DNA of 64,000 nt from contig KQ965789.1 in assembly GCA_001574975.1 (NCBI GenBank), positions 222,565 through 286,564 on the forward strand. Reading direction: 5' to 3'. Source of the DNA: Gonapodya prolifera JEL478. Lineage: Eukaryota; Monoblepharomycota; Monoblepharidomycetes; Monoblepharidales; Gonapodyaceae. The position numbers were made by a program, and so were the translations under genes. Below are positions 11,633-24,545 of this stretch, one piece after another. How positions within the stretch are numbered: position 1 is the stretch's first letter; every line of letters starts with the position of its first letter. The notes beneath the pieces are model-generated. The model did no database searches. It saw only the letters and a list, made by a program, of their open reading frames with translations, and had not been told where the DNA came from.

Positions 11633-13400
11633 ATGTCCGGCGGATTCCACCTGTACTCAAAGGGCTTCTGCCCCTTCACCCAGATGGCACGCATCGCGCT
11701 CACGGCCTGCGGAGTCCCCTACACCTTCACCCGCTTCCAGCCCCAGGAACCGTTCCCAGACTGGTGGACCACCGCGTCACCGGACGGATCGTTCCCCGTG
11801 CTGCAGCTCCCAGATGGGTCCTACACGAATTCGTCGGCGAAGATGATCGCGATCGGGAGTGAGGCTGGGAGCTCCAGGTCAACATTGTACCCCACGGCTC
11901 AGGTGGAGGAGATTAAGACATGGGAGGCAAAGCTCAGATCGGGGTTGGTCCAGCCAGCGATGAAGGTCCTCATGGCGGCCAACCCGGATATACAGGCAGA
12001 GTTCAGACCCAAGCTCAAAGAGGCAGTTTCCACCGTCACCGCGCAACTCAAGGTGAGTCGCTCAAACCAGGCCAGACGTCGGAGGCCATATGCCAGTCAC
12101 TGGATGCCGTAGACCGGGTAACTGAACCCGGATCAGGCCTGCAAGCCAGAAGCCGGAGACTGGGGCCCGGGAGACAAGAGACGACATAACTCACTTTACG
12201 TTGACCTCACCCCACCAAATTAATTAATTTCCACGTCATATTTCCCCTCCTAAGTCACGCCCTGCAGGCACATACTTCCTCGGCACGCCCGCACCGACGT
12301 CACTCGACGTGATCATATACCCCATCCTGCAACGCTTCCCACTCATCACCTACTTCCGCGGTGTCTCCTTCACCAACGACACGATCGAGGCCTACGTTCG
12401 GGTCCTCGAATCTGACGCGGCGTTCACCTCGACCTCGTACGACATGGCTCAGATGAAGGCGTTCTTCGTCAAGAGCTTGCCAAAGATGAAGCCCATGAGT
12501 GCCGGGAGGTTGCAGCATATGGCCATCAGGAGGCAGTTCGAGAAGGCCGGGAAGCTGCATGGGGAGTTGGAGACGCTTGCGGAGGGGCAGGTGGAGAGGG
12601 CAAAAGACATTGCGAAGGAGTTGACACGAAGGTGCGGTGATGTTTACTCCACCTCTTTAGTCTTTTCGTGGAGTATTAAATTCAATTATTGGACGATCCT
12701 CCTTGTCACTGCGACCACAGAATCACGACTCTCGTTCGCTTCATCCAAGAGCACGCCAGCTTCGAAGAGGAAGTCGTCTACCCCGTCTTTGAAGAAATGG
12801 CACCCGGCTCCACATCGCGGGCTCACAGTGAACACGCCCACGACGCCCCCCTCCTCGAAAGGTTTGACCGCGAGTACAAGGCCGCGCTTGCCGCTGTCGA
12901 GTTGGCCCCGGGAGAAGGGGCGGTGCAGGCGGCGAAGAAGGAGTACGGCAAGTTCTCACAGGAATTGGAAAAGTGGAGGGTCGAGATGGACGAGCATATG
13001 GCGGGCGAGGAGAAGGGTCTGTTCCCCATGACGGCGCAGTTGGGCGAGCGTGAAATCGGGGTGTTCACAAATGTGAGTACCAGCGCTGCATTCTCCATTT
13101 GCAATGACAGTACTATGGCACCCACACATTTCCCCCTCGGCCTCACCGATTATTCCCACCCACTCATCCACCCAGGTCTACTACCACTGCTCGCCCTACC
13201 GTGAGCTCCTCTTGCCCTTCGTCCTCGAGGTCCTTTCCCCGCAAGAGCGGATGCAGTACATGCACAACATCATGCTGGCCGTCGCCGAGAAGGACCCCGA
13301 GGAGTGGAAGAAAGTCGGGGGGTACCTCAAGGCGGGGCTGAGTGCAGGTGATGTGGTGGATTTGAGGGAGCGGTTGCCGGCGTTGGCGACTGTTGTGTAA
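11633..13400 (+). CDS. GST-hemerythrin (HHE) fusion protein
   Basis: Four exons, 11633-12052, 12255-12631, 12721-13072 and 13176-13400, sum to 1374 nt (457 aa). Residues 1-85 are a glutathione transferase thioredoxin fold with a GFCPFTQMARIAL active-site helix (Cys type, as in omega/CLIC-like GSTs), FPVLQLPDG with the cis-Pro, and TNSSAKMI. A GST-like helical part follows (TPAPTSLDVIIYPILQRFP). From about residue 210 the helices look like a hemerythrin HHE bundle: HMAIRRQFEKAGKLHGELE, QEHASFEEEVVYPVF, HSEHAHDAPLLE and DEHMAGEEKGLFPM, which supply the His and Glu ligands of a di-iron or metal site. The C-terminus is extra (SPYRELLLPFVLEVLS). It probably couples thiol/glutathione chemistry to metal or oxygen sensing; that role is inference. 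There is no targeting signal. Confidence 0.85.
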
Positions 13401-13622
13401 GAAGGTGGGCCGGTTGAAAAAGCATGTAATAAGTCTTGTCTTGCTGTTGAAAAGGTGAATCAATCAAAGTTGCAATTTGCTCTGCTGTGTAAATCTGCTC
13501 CAAATTCCTGGGCGAATTGAAAGGTGCTCGAAGGGAGTATTTCCTCCAAAGTGTTACTTCTTAAGCTCCACCGCATTACAACCGCCCCAACTGGACTATC
13601 AACTCCCGTCCATTCCCTCACC

Positions 13623-14401
13623 ATGTCGGACCCCATGAACATCGACTCCACCCCACCGCAGCCCTCCTCGTCGGCAATGCGTGCCGATCCTGACGGCAGG
13701 AAGGGAAAACACTCCGTCGTCGATGGTGACAACTCTGCGACGGGACCGGGGGCAGCAGGAGCAGGAGGAGACAATGTAACCAAGCCGACCCGCGCCGACG
13801 ACGAAATGGCAGCAAAGGAGAGGAGTTTGGCCGAGTTTCTGGTCCAGATGGATGATTTCGCGCCCGTGGTGAGTTGCTGGAAGGCTGGAAATGGGTTTGG
13901 TGGGGTGGCGGTGAAGAGAGCTACGAACGGTTAGACTCTTGGAGCGAAATGATGGGGGCTCGGAATGATGGGCGGGGTTTGGCGAAGCTCAAAGGCTAGG
14001 TTGTTCTGAATCAACGTTCTCCACTCGGGCAGATTCCCGACGCTGTGACGGACTACTACATCTCCCGGGCCGGTTTCGAATGCGACGATGTCCGAATGTA
14101 CGTGTCCCCTCTTCTCCCCACCTCCCTTCCTCTTGTCGTCCTCACCTGCCCCTGATCCTCCCACCACTCACCCACCAGCAAACGCCTCCTCGCCCTTGCC
14201 GCCCAGAAATTCATCTCAGACATCGCCACCGACGCACTACAGCTCTCGAAAGTTCGCCAGCAGTCCGGCGTGGGTGGCCGGGGTGGCCGAGCGGGTGCCA
14301 TGTATGGCCGCGATAGGAGAGCCACGCTGTCCATGGAGGATCTGGGACCCGCGTTGGCGAGACATGGTGTGAATGCGAGGAAGCCTGATTATTTGACGTG
14401 A
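13623..14401 (+). CDS. TAF10: TFIID/SAGA subunit TAF10
   Basis: This is a histone-fold subunit shared by TFIID and SAGA. Exons 13623-13868, 14033-14097 and 14179-14401 give 534 nt (177 aa). An acidic, Gly/Ala-rich leader of about 60 residues precedes the conserved domain: LAEFLVQMDDFAPV, IPDAVTDYYISRAGFECDD, RLLALAAQKFISDIATDAL, then a Gly/Arg linker and TLSMEDLGPALARHGVNARK. The last residues (KPDYLT) match the usual TAF10 end. The phases 0/2 fit. It lies between two other plus-strand genes with short gaps. Identification is very secure. Confidence 0.95.
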
Positions 14402-14602
14402 GGTGGGCTGGGGAGTAGGTGCTCGGGTCAAGGAAGGGTGGGGCGGAAACGAAGTGGGGATGTTTGGTGGATTAGATTGGGTGGTTGATTTGAAGTTGAT
14501 TCTTAGATTTAGCATATGTAAATAATACGGAAATGCTCTGGAGTAGTGTGGTACGAACTTGACTTCGACAAAATTTCGACCAGGCAAAAACACTCTTCTC
14601 CA

Positions 14603-16335
14603 ATGATGACTGATCAACCTCCTCCCTCGACCACCACCGCCCCCGCCGCCCCCGCACGTGGCCAAAGACGAGGTGCTGGCCCACGAGGAGGCCGCGGGCG
14701 GGGCGCCGGTCGGGCTGTAGGCCCGGACGGCGATCGAGCGCAGTCTTCACCTGCTCCTGCTTCTGCTCCTCCCACTGGTACTGGCTCGCGACTGCCCACT
14801 CCGAACCCTCCACGGCCGCAATCCAGTGTGCCGGCAGGGAATGCAGGAGGAGAAACGGCCGGGGCAGGACCCGTTGCAACATCGTCGAGCGACGCACCTG
14901 CAGCAGCACCCAAATCCAAAATGAAGTTCATGCCCACCGTTCGGGCCACAAAAGTCGCCAAAGCCGAGCCCGCTGTGGGTCCATCTGAATCGGATGGTGG
15001 GGAGGGTGGAAGGGGCAGGGGTAGGGGGCGCGGAGAACGTGGAAGAGGACGGGGAAGGGGAAGGGGGGAGTTCGGGAAGCAGGAGCTGACGGCGAGTGGG
15101 CCGTTTGCATTGGGGCCGGCGGCGAGGCCGAGTGAGTTGGTGCTGTGGGGCAATGAACGTAACTTTTTCGTTAACTATTCGCTCGAAGATGTTCGAAGCG
15201 GCGGTGGCGGATTCGCACCCACCCTTCGCGCGGCCTCTGGTGGTCCCGGCTCTGGGTCTGCCTCTGGCGGGGGGTTCTCGGGCAGTCGAGTTGGAGGTGG
15301 TGGGTCATCTCGAGCGAGCAAGGTCAAGAGCGAGGGTGACGGGTCGGGCGACGAGGGCAAGGACGCTGCATTCTCGGACTCTGACGACGACTCGGAGGAG
15401 GCCGATAATGCTAACTGGGGTCAAGGTCCGAGCCCGCTTCAGATGAGACCGCAGCCGTTGGGGAAGGTCAAGGAGCAGAGGAGGAGGGAGAAGGTCAAGA
15501 AGGAGAGGAGGGAGCGCGAGGAGAAGAAGGTGCAGATTAAGGCTGAGCCGATGGAGGAGGATGGCGATGGGCGAGGTGAGTTTTCTTAGGAGGTGGTGAT
15601 GCGTGCTTGCTGTGACGCAGTTCCCCACTCTGCAGGAAGCACACCTCAAACGGTATCGTCGTCTACCCCGACGCTCATGGAACTCGATGAGAAAGTTCCC
15701 GCGTCCGGTATCACTGGGGAACCTGGGAGCGGGATTCAATCGCCTGGCCTGGAACTGGCTGCTTTCGAGCGGGTGAGTCAGGCCATTCCAGAATTTCATT
15801 CTTCTGAAGGATACAACATCATATGCTGCTCCTCGTAAACTAGATTTCCTCCGAGAAACCAGAAAACCCCCCGTTACTCTTCTTCCAGCTTCCCAAACTT
15901 TTACCACGGTTGGATCCGAATGCGATGGACATCACTCCCGTCTCATCGTCGTCGTCGACAAGTATGAAGACTGAAGTCGACATAAAGGCAGACCCCTCGA
16001 AGCCACAGCCTTCGTCCGGCGCCGGCTCAGCCAAGGCTGCAGTTCCCACAATCCTCTCTCAGTCTGGTCGCATCGGCACACTCCGAGTGCACCGATCTGG
16101 CCGGGTCACCATGGACTTGGGCGGAGCGCCGTTCGTCGTGTACCCCGGTTCCAGGGTGGGCTTCGCGGAACAGGTTTCTCTCATTCAGGTGATGGACGAC
16201 CACAAGGGAAAAGTGAAGCAGGAAGTGCCGCGGGGATGGGAAAAGCCTGGAGAGGGAGCGAAGCGGGCAAAGTTGGAGGTTGTTGGGGAGGTTGCGAGTG
16301 ATGGAGGCCGGTTTGTGGTAGCGGCAGCTGTTTGA
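14603..16335 (+). CDS. RPC53: RNA polymerase III subunit RPC4 (RPC53)
   Basis: RPC4 forms a dimer with RPC37 on Pol III and acts in initiation, termination and reinitiation. Exons 14603-15575, 15636-15772 and 15844-16335 give 1602 nt (533 aa). Tandem ATGs lie at 14603 and 14606. The N-terminal half is disordered: Pro/Ala-rich, then a GRGRG/RGE basic tract around residues 135-160. The conserved C-terminus has LLFFQLPKLLPRLD, SGRIGTLRVHRSGRVTMDLG, a VYPGSRVGFAEQV strand, and a closing EVASDGGRFVVAAAV that matches the family's final strand. An acidic stretch (DSDDDSEEADN) and a Lys/Arg/Glu coiled segment lie between. Secure. Confidence 0.93.
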
Positions 16336-16624
16336 GGGGATGGGATGAAACTTCTCTGTATCGAGAAAACACCTTCGCATAACCAAAAATTGAAAAGAGA
16401 TGCTCAAAAGAACCCTCCAAACAATTACATGGTGCGAGGCTAACAAATGTGGGGGCTTGTGACACACCGGGCCAACAACGGTCCACAGCCCCTTCGCGGT
16501 CGATCAACAGCCCATTCCCAGTCAGCTCGGTGCAAAATCGGTCCGGCTTTGTTTCGCTCATAAACCACCGCAAATTATCTCCTCCGTCGTTACTCTTCTT
16601 ACTCCTTACATCACTACCCTCACC

Positions 16625-18139
<1,515 letters not shown>

Positions 18140-18219
18140 ATTGGTCGAGACGCCGGGTTTGGACATTGATCAGCGTGTTTTACTTTGCATATTAGATTGT
18201 ATATAATAATTCACTGCCG

Positions 18220-18411
18220 TTATTCAAGATGCGCCGCCTTCACTGGAACATAGTGACCAATCATCGGGGTCGGAACGTATCCTTCTCTTGCACTTCCGCC
18301 TCCGCCATCGTCGTTCTCGACCTGACCCGCAGTTGTGCCCTCATTCACATCAGCTGCGCCCTCCGTCGCAGCAACGTCCCCCACGTTCACGACCGAGGTC
18401 CCTGCAACCGT
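18220..18411 (-). CDS. Possible terminal exon of an unknown gene
   Basis: A minus-strand frame after a ttgcag acceptor reads TSVVNVGDVAATEGAAD..., then GYVPTPMIGHYVPVKAAHLE and a stop at 18222-18220. It is convergent with the HPPD gene 80 bp away. Its composition looks coding, but I could not connect it to a convincing upstream exon. I do not recognise it. Confidence 0.25.
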   Translation of the reverse strand, partial: TVAGTSVVNVGDVAATEGAADVNEGTTAGQVENDDGGGGSAREGYVPTPMIGHYVPVKAAHLE

Positions 18412-19722
18412 GTCAGGGGCTCGGTCTCGGCCCTGGCAAGTTCGCTAAGTCACGTGACCCCGACCCCGCACTTCGACATCCCCCCACGGCTCACAACACA
18501 CTCAGCTCAACCTCCTAACGGTGGAACGGACCTTATCGCGGAACTGAACGGACCGCTGGCACTGGACTTTGATAAGGATTAGGATCTGGGTGTACTTAAG
18601 TGTGACTCGTATCGTAGTGACCAAGAGAATACGACTAGACTTCCCCCGGTGAAACTCTGCTCCATTTCCCCATCTCCCCGACCACGTCTCGCTTCTAGTC
18701 TCTCGCGCGGTCTCTCTCCTGGCCCTCGGATCTCTCCCGCGACTCCACCTCCGTCGCGGATCGACCCCACTTCCCACACTCCAAACCCCTGTGAGGATCG
18801 GCTGGTTCCCCATCACCACCAGCACCATGCAGCGCCCTCGATCATAGGACCAAGAACCAGCCTCTCACAACCGCCCGCCTTCCTCCCATCGCAGCACCGG
18901 CGTGGTCAATAGAAACATTGAGGCGCCAACGGTTGATGATGAAGACTCCGCCGTGGAAAAACGTTGCTGTCATGTGCACGTTCGTGTCGTCACCTGGACC
19001 GAGATAACCTGTCGCCCCGGCAACGCTGCTCCATACGACGTCTGACGGCGTGAAATGCACGTCCCTGAAGTGTGACGTGTGGGGTTATGTCCACTCCTCG
19101 GCAGTGGAAAAGAATGGTTTTTAAACGTACTGATCATCATCGTCGCCTGTCGGGTCCTCCGTTGGAAGCATATGTAGTTCGTACCTAACGTGGGTATTCC
19201 ATGAAACGTTCTTGAGGCCCACCTAAGTTCCGCCATTTGCTGCAAATAGTGGTGGTTTAACGTTGACGTGGTGACGTTGTAGGAATGGAGTGGTTCCGTG
19301 ATTGCAGAAGCTTGACCGCCCAACCCACATTTTTCCGTCGAGAAGGTCCCCAAATGGACGATAACAGTTAAGCACTGATCTCTTCGGGGGTAACTGGTGG
19401 TAGGATTCGTGGCGATTCCACAAGAACGCCCGTGTCACCACTCACGGAATATCGCTAGCCTGGCAAACGGCATCCGCGTCCGGCGAAGAGACTACTGCCA
19501 CTACTGGACTCAGACTTAGGGCGATGCGTGACAGTGGATCGAGGTTCGGTCCCGCCGTCAGAGCGGAATTGGTTGGACGTCAACCGTCACGCTCTCAAAC
19601 ACAAGAAGGCTACAGTAATACGTAATTTTCCAATACCAATACACCAATCAAGTTTGCAATAAATAGGCAAAAAGCGGATATGCTCAAAACTCAAAATAAC
19701 TGGTCTATGCAGTCAGGCTACA
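18412..19722. other. Poorly resolved interval
   Basis: Apart from the candidate exon at 18842-19071 I cannot assemble a gene here. A minus-strand frame starting with ATG near 18828 (MVLVVMGNQPILTGV) and another at 19441-19223 are open but have no family signal. The 300 bp before 19722 are A/T-rich 3' flank of the ankyrin gene. Confidence 0.35.
18842..19071 (-). CDS. Possible C-terminal exon, unknown function
   Basis: The minus-strand frame reads HFTPSDVVWSSVAGATGYL, then DDTNVHMTATFFHGGVFII and NRWRLNVSIDHAGA, ending in a stop at 18844. Alternating hydrophobic strands and few rare codons suggest a beta-rich protein end. An upstream frame (19441-19223) might supply an earlier exon, but the join is unclear. 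I do not recognise the family. Confidence 0.3.
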
Positions 19723-20715
19723 TCAGGGGTCCAGAGTGTCCAGAAATGATCGCCATCCGCTAATGGATGACGCTCGGCTCCCGGTCCCGGTCCCGCTGGA
19801 CGCAGGAGTCGTGGGTGTCCCGCCCCCGCCGGACGTTGCGCTCGTGGGTGACCCGGCGCTTGCCGTGGACCCAGATGACATGGACCACGTCAACGAGGAC
19901 GAACGGCTGATCGTACTGCCCGACCCTCGGCTTATTCGGGACATCCGAGCCTTCTCGAGTTTCTCCAGGCGGTTCGTGTCCGACAGCAGGCTCAAAATAG
20001 CCTGCCTCGCCCCCACGGTCGGTCGCGCCCCGCGAGCAATGAGAAGCTCTACGATTTCGGTGTTAGGAATCATGGTCAGTTCGCTGAAGGTACTGCCCTT
20101 TCCACTGGGGTTGAGTAGCTGAACGACGCCGCCGGGTTTGTTCACCCACAAGTTCCCCCGGCCAGCCATATCCTGGACAGGGACAAGGGGATTCCCCTTC
20201 ATGTCCACCACCTGAGCGGACCCCAACGCAAGCTCCACCGCAGACGTGAAAGTGTACTGAATATCCCAGTTTCCCTCCTGAATGGTCCATCGCCACGTTG
20301 TTGTTGTCCATACCGCACGGCTCCTCGCCAATTTCCAGGAGATGGAGGCGTTGGGGTTCGCGCCGGCATCCAATAAAAGTTCTATAATCTCCTTGGAGTC
20401 ATGTAGAATCGCCAGCGCCAGCGCTGACTCCCCCAGAATGTCGCAGAATTTGGTCTCGCACGGACCCATCCCTTGCTCTTCTTGCCCTTTGCCGAAAAGC
20501 TTCTTGATCGTCTTCGATCCCTCCCATATCGTGCATCCGAGAACCACGCGCTTGCGTGCGTTGGGATTGGCCCCGGATTTGAGGGCCAGTGTGACTTCGT
20601 CAGGGAGCCCTTCTTCCACTGCCATTATCAGGAGCGAGTCCGCTGGAGGTGCCGTGACGTGAAAGGTGGTGTTTCCGGGCCCCGTCAAGTTTGCGTTGAT
20701 GTACTGCATTGTCAT
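19723..20715 (-). CDS. Ankyrin-repeat protein
   Basis: This is a single-exon gene of 330 aa. The ATG at 20715 (MTMQYINANLTG) is preferred over the upstream GTG. Ankyrin units are visible: DSLLIMAVEEGLPDEVTLAL with LKSGANPNARKR, then GESALALAILHDSKEIIEL with LLDAGANPNA, and TEIVELLIARGARPTVGARQ. Large inserts break the array, one with SAVELALGSAQVVD. The last 80 residues are a Ser/Thr/Gly-rich disordered tail (SRSSSLTWSMSSGSTASAGS). Such proteins mediate protein contacts; the partner is unknown. It is divergent from, and 488 bp away from, the MFS transporter gene. Confidence 0.85.
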   Translation of the reverse strand: MTMQYINANLTGPGNTTFHVTAPPADSLLIMAVEEGLPDEVTLALKSGANPNARKRVVLGCTIWEGSKTIKKLFGKGQEEQGMGPCETKFCDILGESALALAILHDSKEIIELLLDAGANPNASISWKLARSRAVWTTTTWRWTIQEGNWDIQYTFTSAVELALGSAQVVDMKGNPLVPVQDMAGRGNLWVNKPGGVVQLLNPSGKGSTFSELTMIPNTEIVELLIARGARPTVGARQAILSLLSDTNRLEKLEKARMSRISRGSGSTISRSSSLTWSMSSGSTASAGSPTSATSGGGGTPTTPASSGTGTGSRASSISGWRSFLDTLDP

Positions 20716-21203
20716 GGGCACGTTGCGGTGACTGCAACGATATCGGAAGTGATAATTGTGCCCTTGCTTTTACCTGTGGCTGCATGTTTGCCACAGGTCA
20801 CAACAGTGGATCGCCCGACATGCTCTGCATCTTTTCAAAAGTTTTATTTTACGCCAACATCAGCTGCAACTGCGATAATCCATCGATTCATAGCTTTGCC
20901 AGCCGAGACTATGTCCCTTACCGCGACTACCGGCGGGAGTTGCTTTGGAGGGGACATCTTCGAGATTGAGTAATACCATTAAATTTAATTATTTGTCGTC
21001 ATTTGATAATATTCCCCCATGTAGACGTCGCCACGGGCGCCGCATCCAAATCGGGAACAGGGGTAGGGTTTTGCCAAGTGTGGAGTCAACGAAAACACTT
21101 AGGGCGGTTCGCGGCAGGTAACGGCAGGCTGTTATAAGTTCGCTCCACTTGAACCTGCAGGCCAAGTCAGGCAACTTGACTTTCGATCCACTCGCCCTCC
21201 ACA
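20716..21203. promoter_or_regulatory. Divergent intergenic region (ankyrin / MFS genes)
   Basis: This gap separates two divergent starts. Open frames here (for example 20709-20969 plus) have no domain and overlap the ankyrin 5' end. I see no specific operator. Confidence 0.4.
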
Positions 21204-23980
21204 ATGTCTGAGCAGTGGGATCCCCGCTTCGACGAGCGCTCGTTCAACAAGCTCAACGTGAGTGGCCGCTCAATCCATACTTCAGGGATCACCCTTAAAC
21301 CTGTGCTCATTTTTTGCTCGTACCAAATCAAATATGCTGCGCACCAGGAGAAAGCTGTGCCGCCATCGTGGACTGATGAGGAGGTGGGTCAATGCGAGAC
21401 AGGTACCGCTGTAACCCCAGTTTGAGTGTTGAACCTGACCCGGGTGCCACTTCGCAGGAGAACAGGGTCGTACGCAAGCTGGACATGTATTTGCTTCCAT
21501 GGATGTGTGTGTGCTACACGTCGCTTTTGGTGGGTGGCGGCTGGTTCGGCCGAGCGCCGAAACAAGTCGGAAACTGACAGTAGCTTCCGGTCGCAGGTCG
21601 ACAGAGGCAACATTAGCACTGGTAAGAAGAGTCCCATGCCACCACAAGAATATTCCGTGACGTGCAGGGCGTTTCTCAATAAGCGTACATCATCAACCGG
21701 GAAACACCGTCACACACAATGGTGAACCAACTTGGCCTTACTGGCAGTCAACCAAACTGGGCTATTTCTGGTTAGTGCATCGTGCAAACTCCGTGCAGGC
21801 TTCCAGGAATACTCACATACTTCATTGCATTTTCGCAGCGTTCTACTGTGAGTAACACTTTTGTCAGCAGTGTAACTCCATTCCCACTCAAGAAATTTTA
21901 CGCAGTCGGATTTGTCCTCTTCGAAATTCCAAGCGTAGGTTCCCACCGCTGCTTGGAGTCGTGTGATTCAACGAAGACTTATATCATCTTAAATGTCTCT
22001 CGCTAGAACCTTCTCATCACTAAATTCAACCCATCTCGATGGATTGCTCGCATCATGACAAGCTGGGGTATCGCTGCGACATGCATGGCTGCAGTAAACA
22101 ACTTCCCGAGTCTGGTTGCCGTTCGCGTAATTATTGGTATCATGGAAGCGGGTTTCGGGCCTGGAATGATGGTAGGTCACGAATGGCCTTCTGTTTTTCT
22201 TGAACCGCTGAGCTAGACCTGACGTTCATTGTTGCCCCTGCTGAAAGCTGTATCTCGCCTTTTGGTACAAGGTGGGTTTACCTTAAAACCATTTTTTAAC
22301 GAATAGGCTCTTACAGGTCTTTGTTCCTTGCCTGTGCGACTATGCTTCTTCTATCCCTTGTTACCAAAAGAAATATCAAGGTACATTGACTCGTCACTTC
22401 TTCCAAGTTGACCATACCTACCCATATTGTTCTCGCAGTTTCCGGTCGATGGGCCACTATGTATGCAGGAGGCCTCCTCTTATCCAACTTCGGCATTTTG
22501 ATTAGTTACGGAGTCGCGTTCATGTGAGTCGATACACCCTTAGCCGAGTCCGAGACAAATTCTAACGTTATCATTGTTATCAAAGGGACGGCCGCGGAGG
22601 TCTTCCTGGATGGAGATGGTTATTCATTATCGTAAGTCGACTTCGTCTATTCAGCCATGTCCGTTTCGTTCTTATGCAATCTGCATCCACCCACAGGAGG
22701 GCGCCGCCTCTGTTCTCATCGGCATAGCGACCGCTTTCATCCTCCCGGTAAGCTCTCTCGCACCGCCAACACCGACATGAAAACTCAGAACCTCGCGCCG
22801 CGCAACACAGGACTACCCTCAGACCTGCAAGTTCCTCAATGACCGCGAAAAGGAAATCGTGATCGGGCGCCTTCCCCCCACGGGCCCGACGATGCACGCC
22901 AAGGACATGAAACTGGGCGAGATTCTCGACGCGTTCACGGACTGGACCATGTACGCCTTTGCGCTCTCCCTGGTGCTGCTCCTCACGACCGTGTCGGCGC
23001 TGTCGTCGTTCCAGCCCACGATTATTAACCAAATGGGGTTCGTGTCCACGACGGCGCAGCTGATGGGGATTGTGAGTGTCCGGGCGGTGGTTTTGGTGCG
23101 GTTTTTGCGTGTTCGTGACGAGAGCTTCGTGCCGTGCCTTCTAGCCCACATCGCTGGCCACAACTTTCTTTGTCGTGACGAGGTACGTTTACGCAAGAAG
23201 TCCAAAGTCACGCCTTGAACTCAACATTCACACAAATCGTTTCACTCTTCCACCTTGCCTCCGCAGCAACTGGTCCTCGGACTACCAGCAAGAAAAAGCG
23301 ATCCACGGGGTCGTCGTCCTTGTCCCACCCATCATTGGATACTTCCTTCTCGCCACGATCCAACCGTCGCTGTCACCGGGCGGGCGGTACGGGCTTTTGT
23401 TCTTGCTTATGAGTTCTAGCTCTTGTGAGTCAAATGTTGTTGAACGGTTTTGGTGTTCGAGTTTTTGACGCTGGGCTTGTTTTCGTTGGAAGTCATTCCC
23501 CTCGTATCCGGATTCGCAACCATCTCGACAAAGGGCGCTTCCAGAGCCGCGGTTCGGTCGGCCTTTACCCTTGCAATCGGAAATATCGGTGAGTGGCAGT
23601 GGTGCTCCTCAATTTCACCTCGTCGCGCTCTATTGAACACGCGTCGTTCTGGATCATAACAGGTGCAGCTGCCGGCGCTCAAGTATACCAAAGTGATGAC
23701 GCGCCGCTTTACGTCCGCGGACATTTCATGTAAGATCCGCACGCCAAACACATTTCTTCCCCCTGCCCGACACTCATCTCTTTCCTCCTCTCCAACCCCT
23801 CCCAGAAACGCCGGATTCGTCATCGGCGCCCTGTGCGTGTACCTCGTTACCGTGTGGATCGTGACGAAACGTGGAGAGTACACGGGTCCCAAGGCTAACC
23901 TGATGGTCATCGAGCACGGAGGGGTGGAGTTGGGCGATAGCCAGTTCTTGTCGTTTGAGCAGGTTGTGCCGAAATCTTGA
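21204..23980 (+). CDS. MFS anion:cation symporter (allantoate/vitamin permease type), 19 exons
   Basis: This is a plasma-membrane transporter of the Dal5-like ACS family. The exons are 21204-21257, 21348-21383, 21458-21529, 21597-21621, 21684-21770, 21839-21847, 21906-21934, 22007-22171, 22248-22271, 22317-22380, 22439-22523, 22586-22631, 22697-22747, 22811-23071, 23145-23182, 23267-23424, 23493-23588, 23663-23729 and 23806-23980. They sum to 1542 nt (513 aa), the usual length. Family marks are RKLDMYLLPWMCVCY, VDRGNIST, AFYFGFVLFEIPS, NLLITKFNPSRWI, VRVIIGIMEAGFGPG, GRGGLPGWRWLFIIEG and GNIGAAAGAQVYQSDDAP. One exon is only 9 nt. The loop after helix 5 (22317-22380) is the least certain part. 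The substrate cannot be told from sequence. Confidence 0.88.
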
Positions 23981-24545
23981 AGTAGATGGAAGGTTGGGTT
24001 TTGAGCGATAGTGGGGGAGCGGGGTGGAACTTGCACGTGCATTGGATATCGGGAATATTTTTTGTTTTGATGAAGTACACTGCTTCATTGTACACTGAGG
24101 ATGACTGAACAAGAAAACTTGTTTTGCGTTCATTTCAATACCCCGCCGCCAACATCGTCGCTCGCTCTTCCGTGACCTTTCTCGCCTCGGCTCTGATGAC
24201 GTCAGGGCTAAAGTGTGTGTTTATGATTGGAAAAGTAGTTTTCCTACATGGACCACAGCACCTGGTGAATTTGTACTTGTAAGTTTTCAAGGAGGTTTAC
24301 CTAACTTTTCACTTACATCGCATTTAGTCTTCCAAAAAAAAACTGACTTCATTATCAAAACGATTGGTTTACTTTGCTCATCAAGAAACGCGTGTGAGCA
24401 TCGCGATGAGTTCTAAGGAAGTGTTGAGGCAATGCCCGGCAAGTATTTGGATTGTCAAAAATTTCAATGTAATACTAGGAAAAATGCTTTGCTAATTTCA
24501 TTGTCTGGGAAACAGAAATAGGTTAAAGGGTTTCACTTGACACAA
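23981..24545. other. Convergent intergenic region
   Basis: This is the 3' flank of the MFS gene and of the minus-strand Sel1 gene. It is A/T-rich towards 24500. No gene is supported. Confidence 0.45.

Noticed and set aside
12741-13146. Antisense open frames within the GST-hemerythrin gene
   Set aside because: Shadows of a GC-rich coding strand; the plus-strand gene has clear domains.
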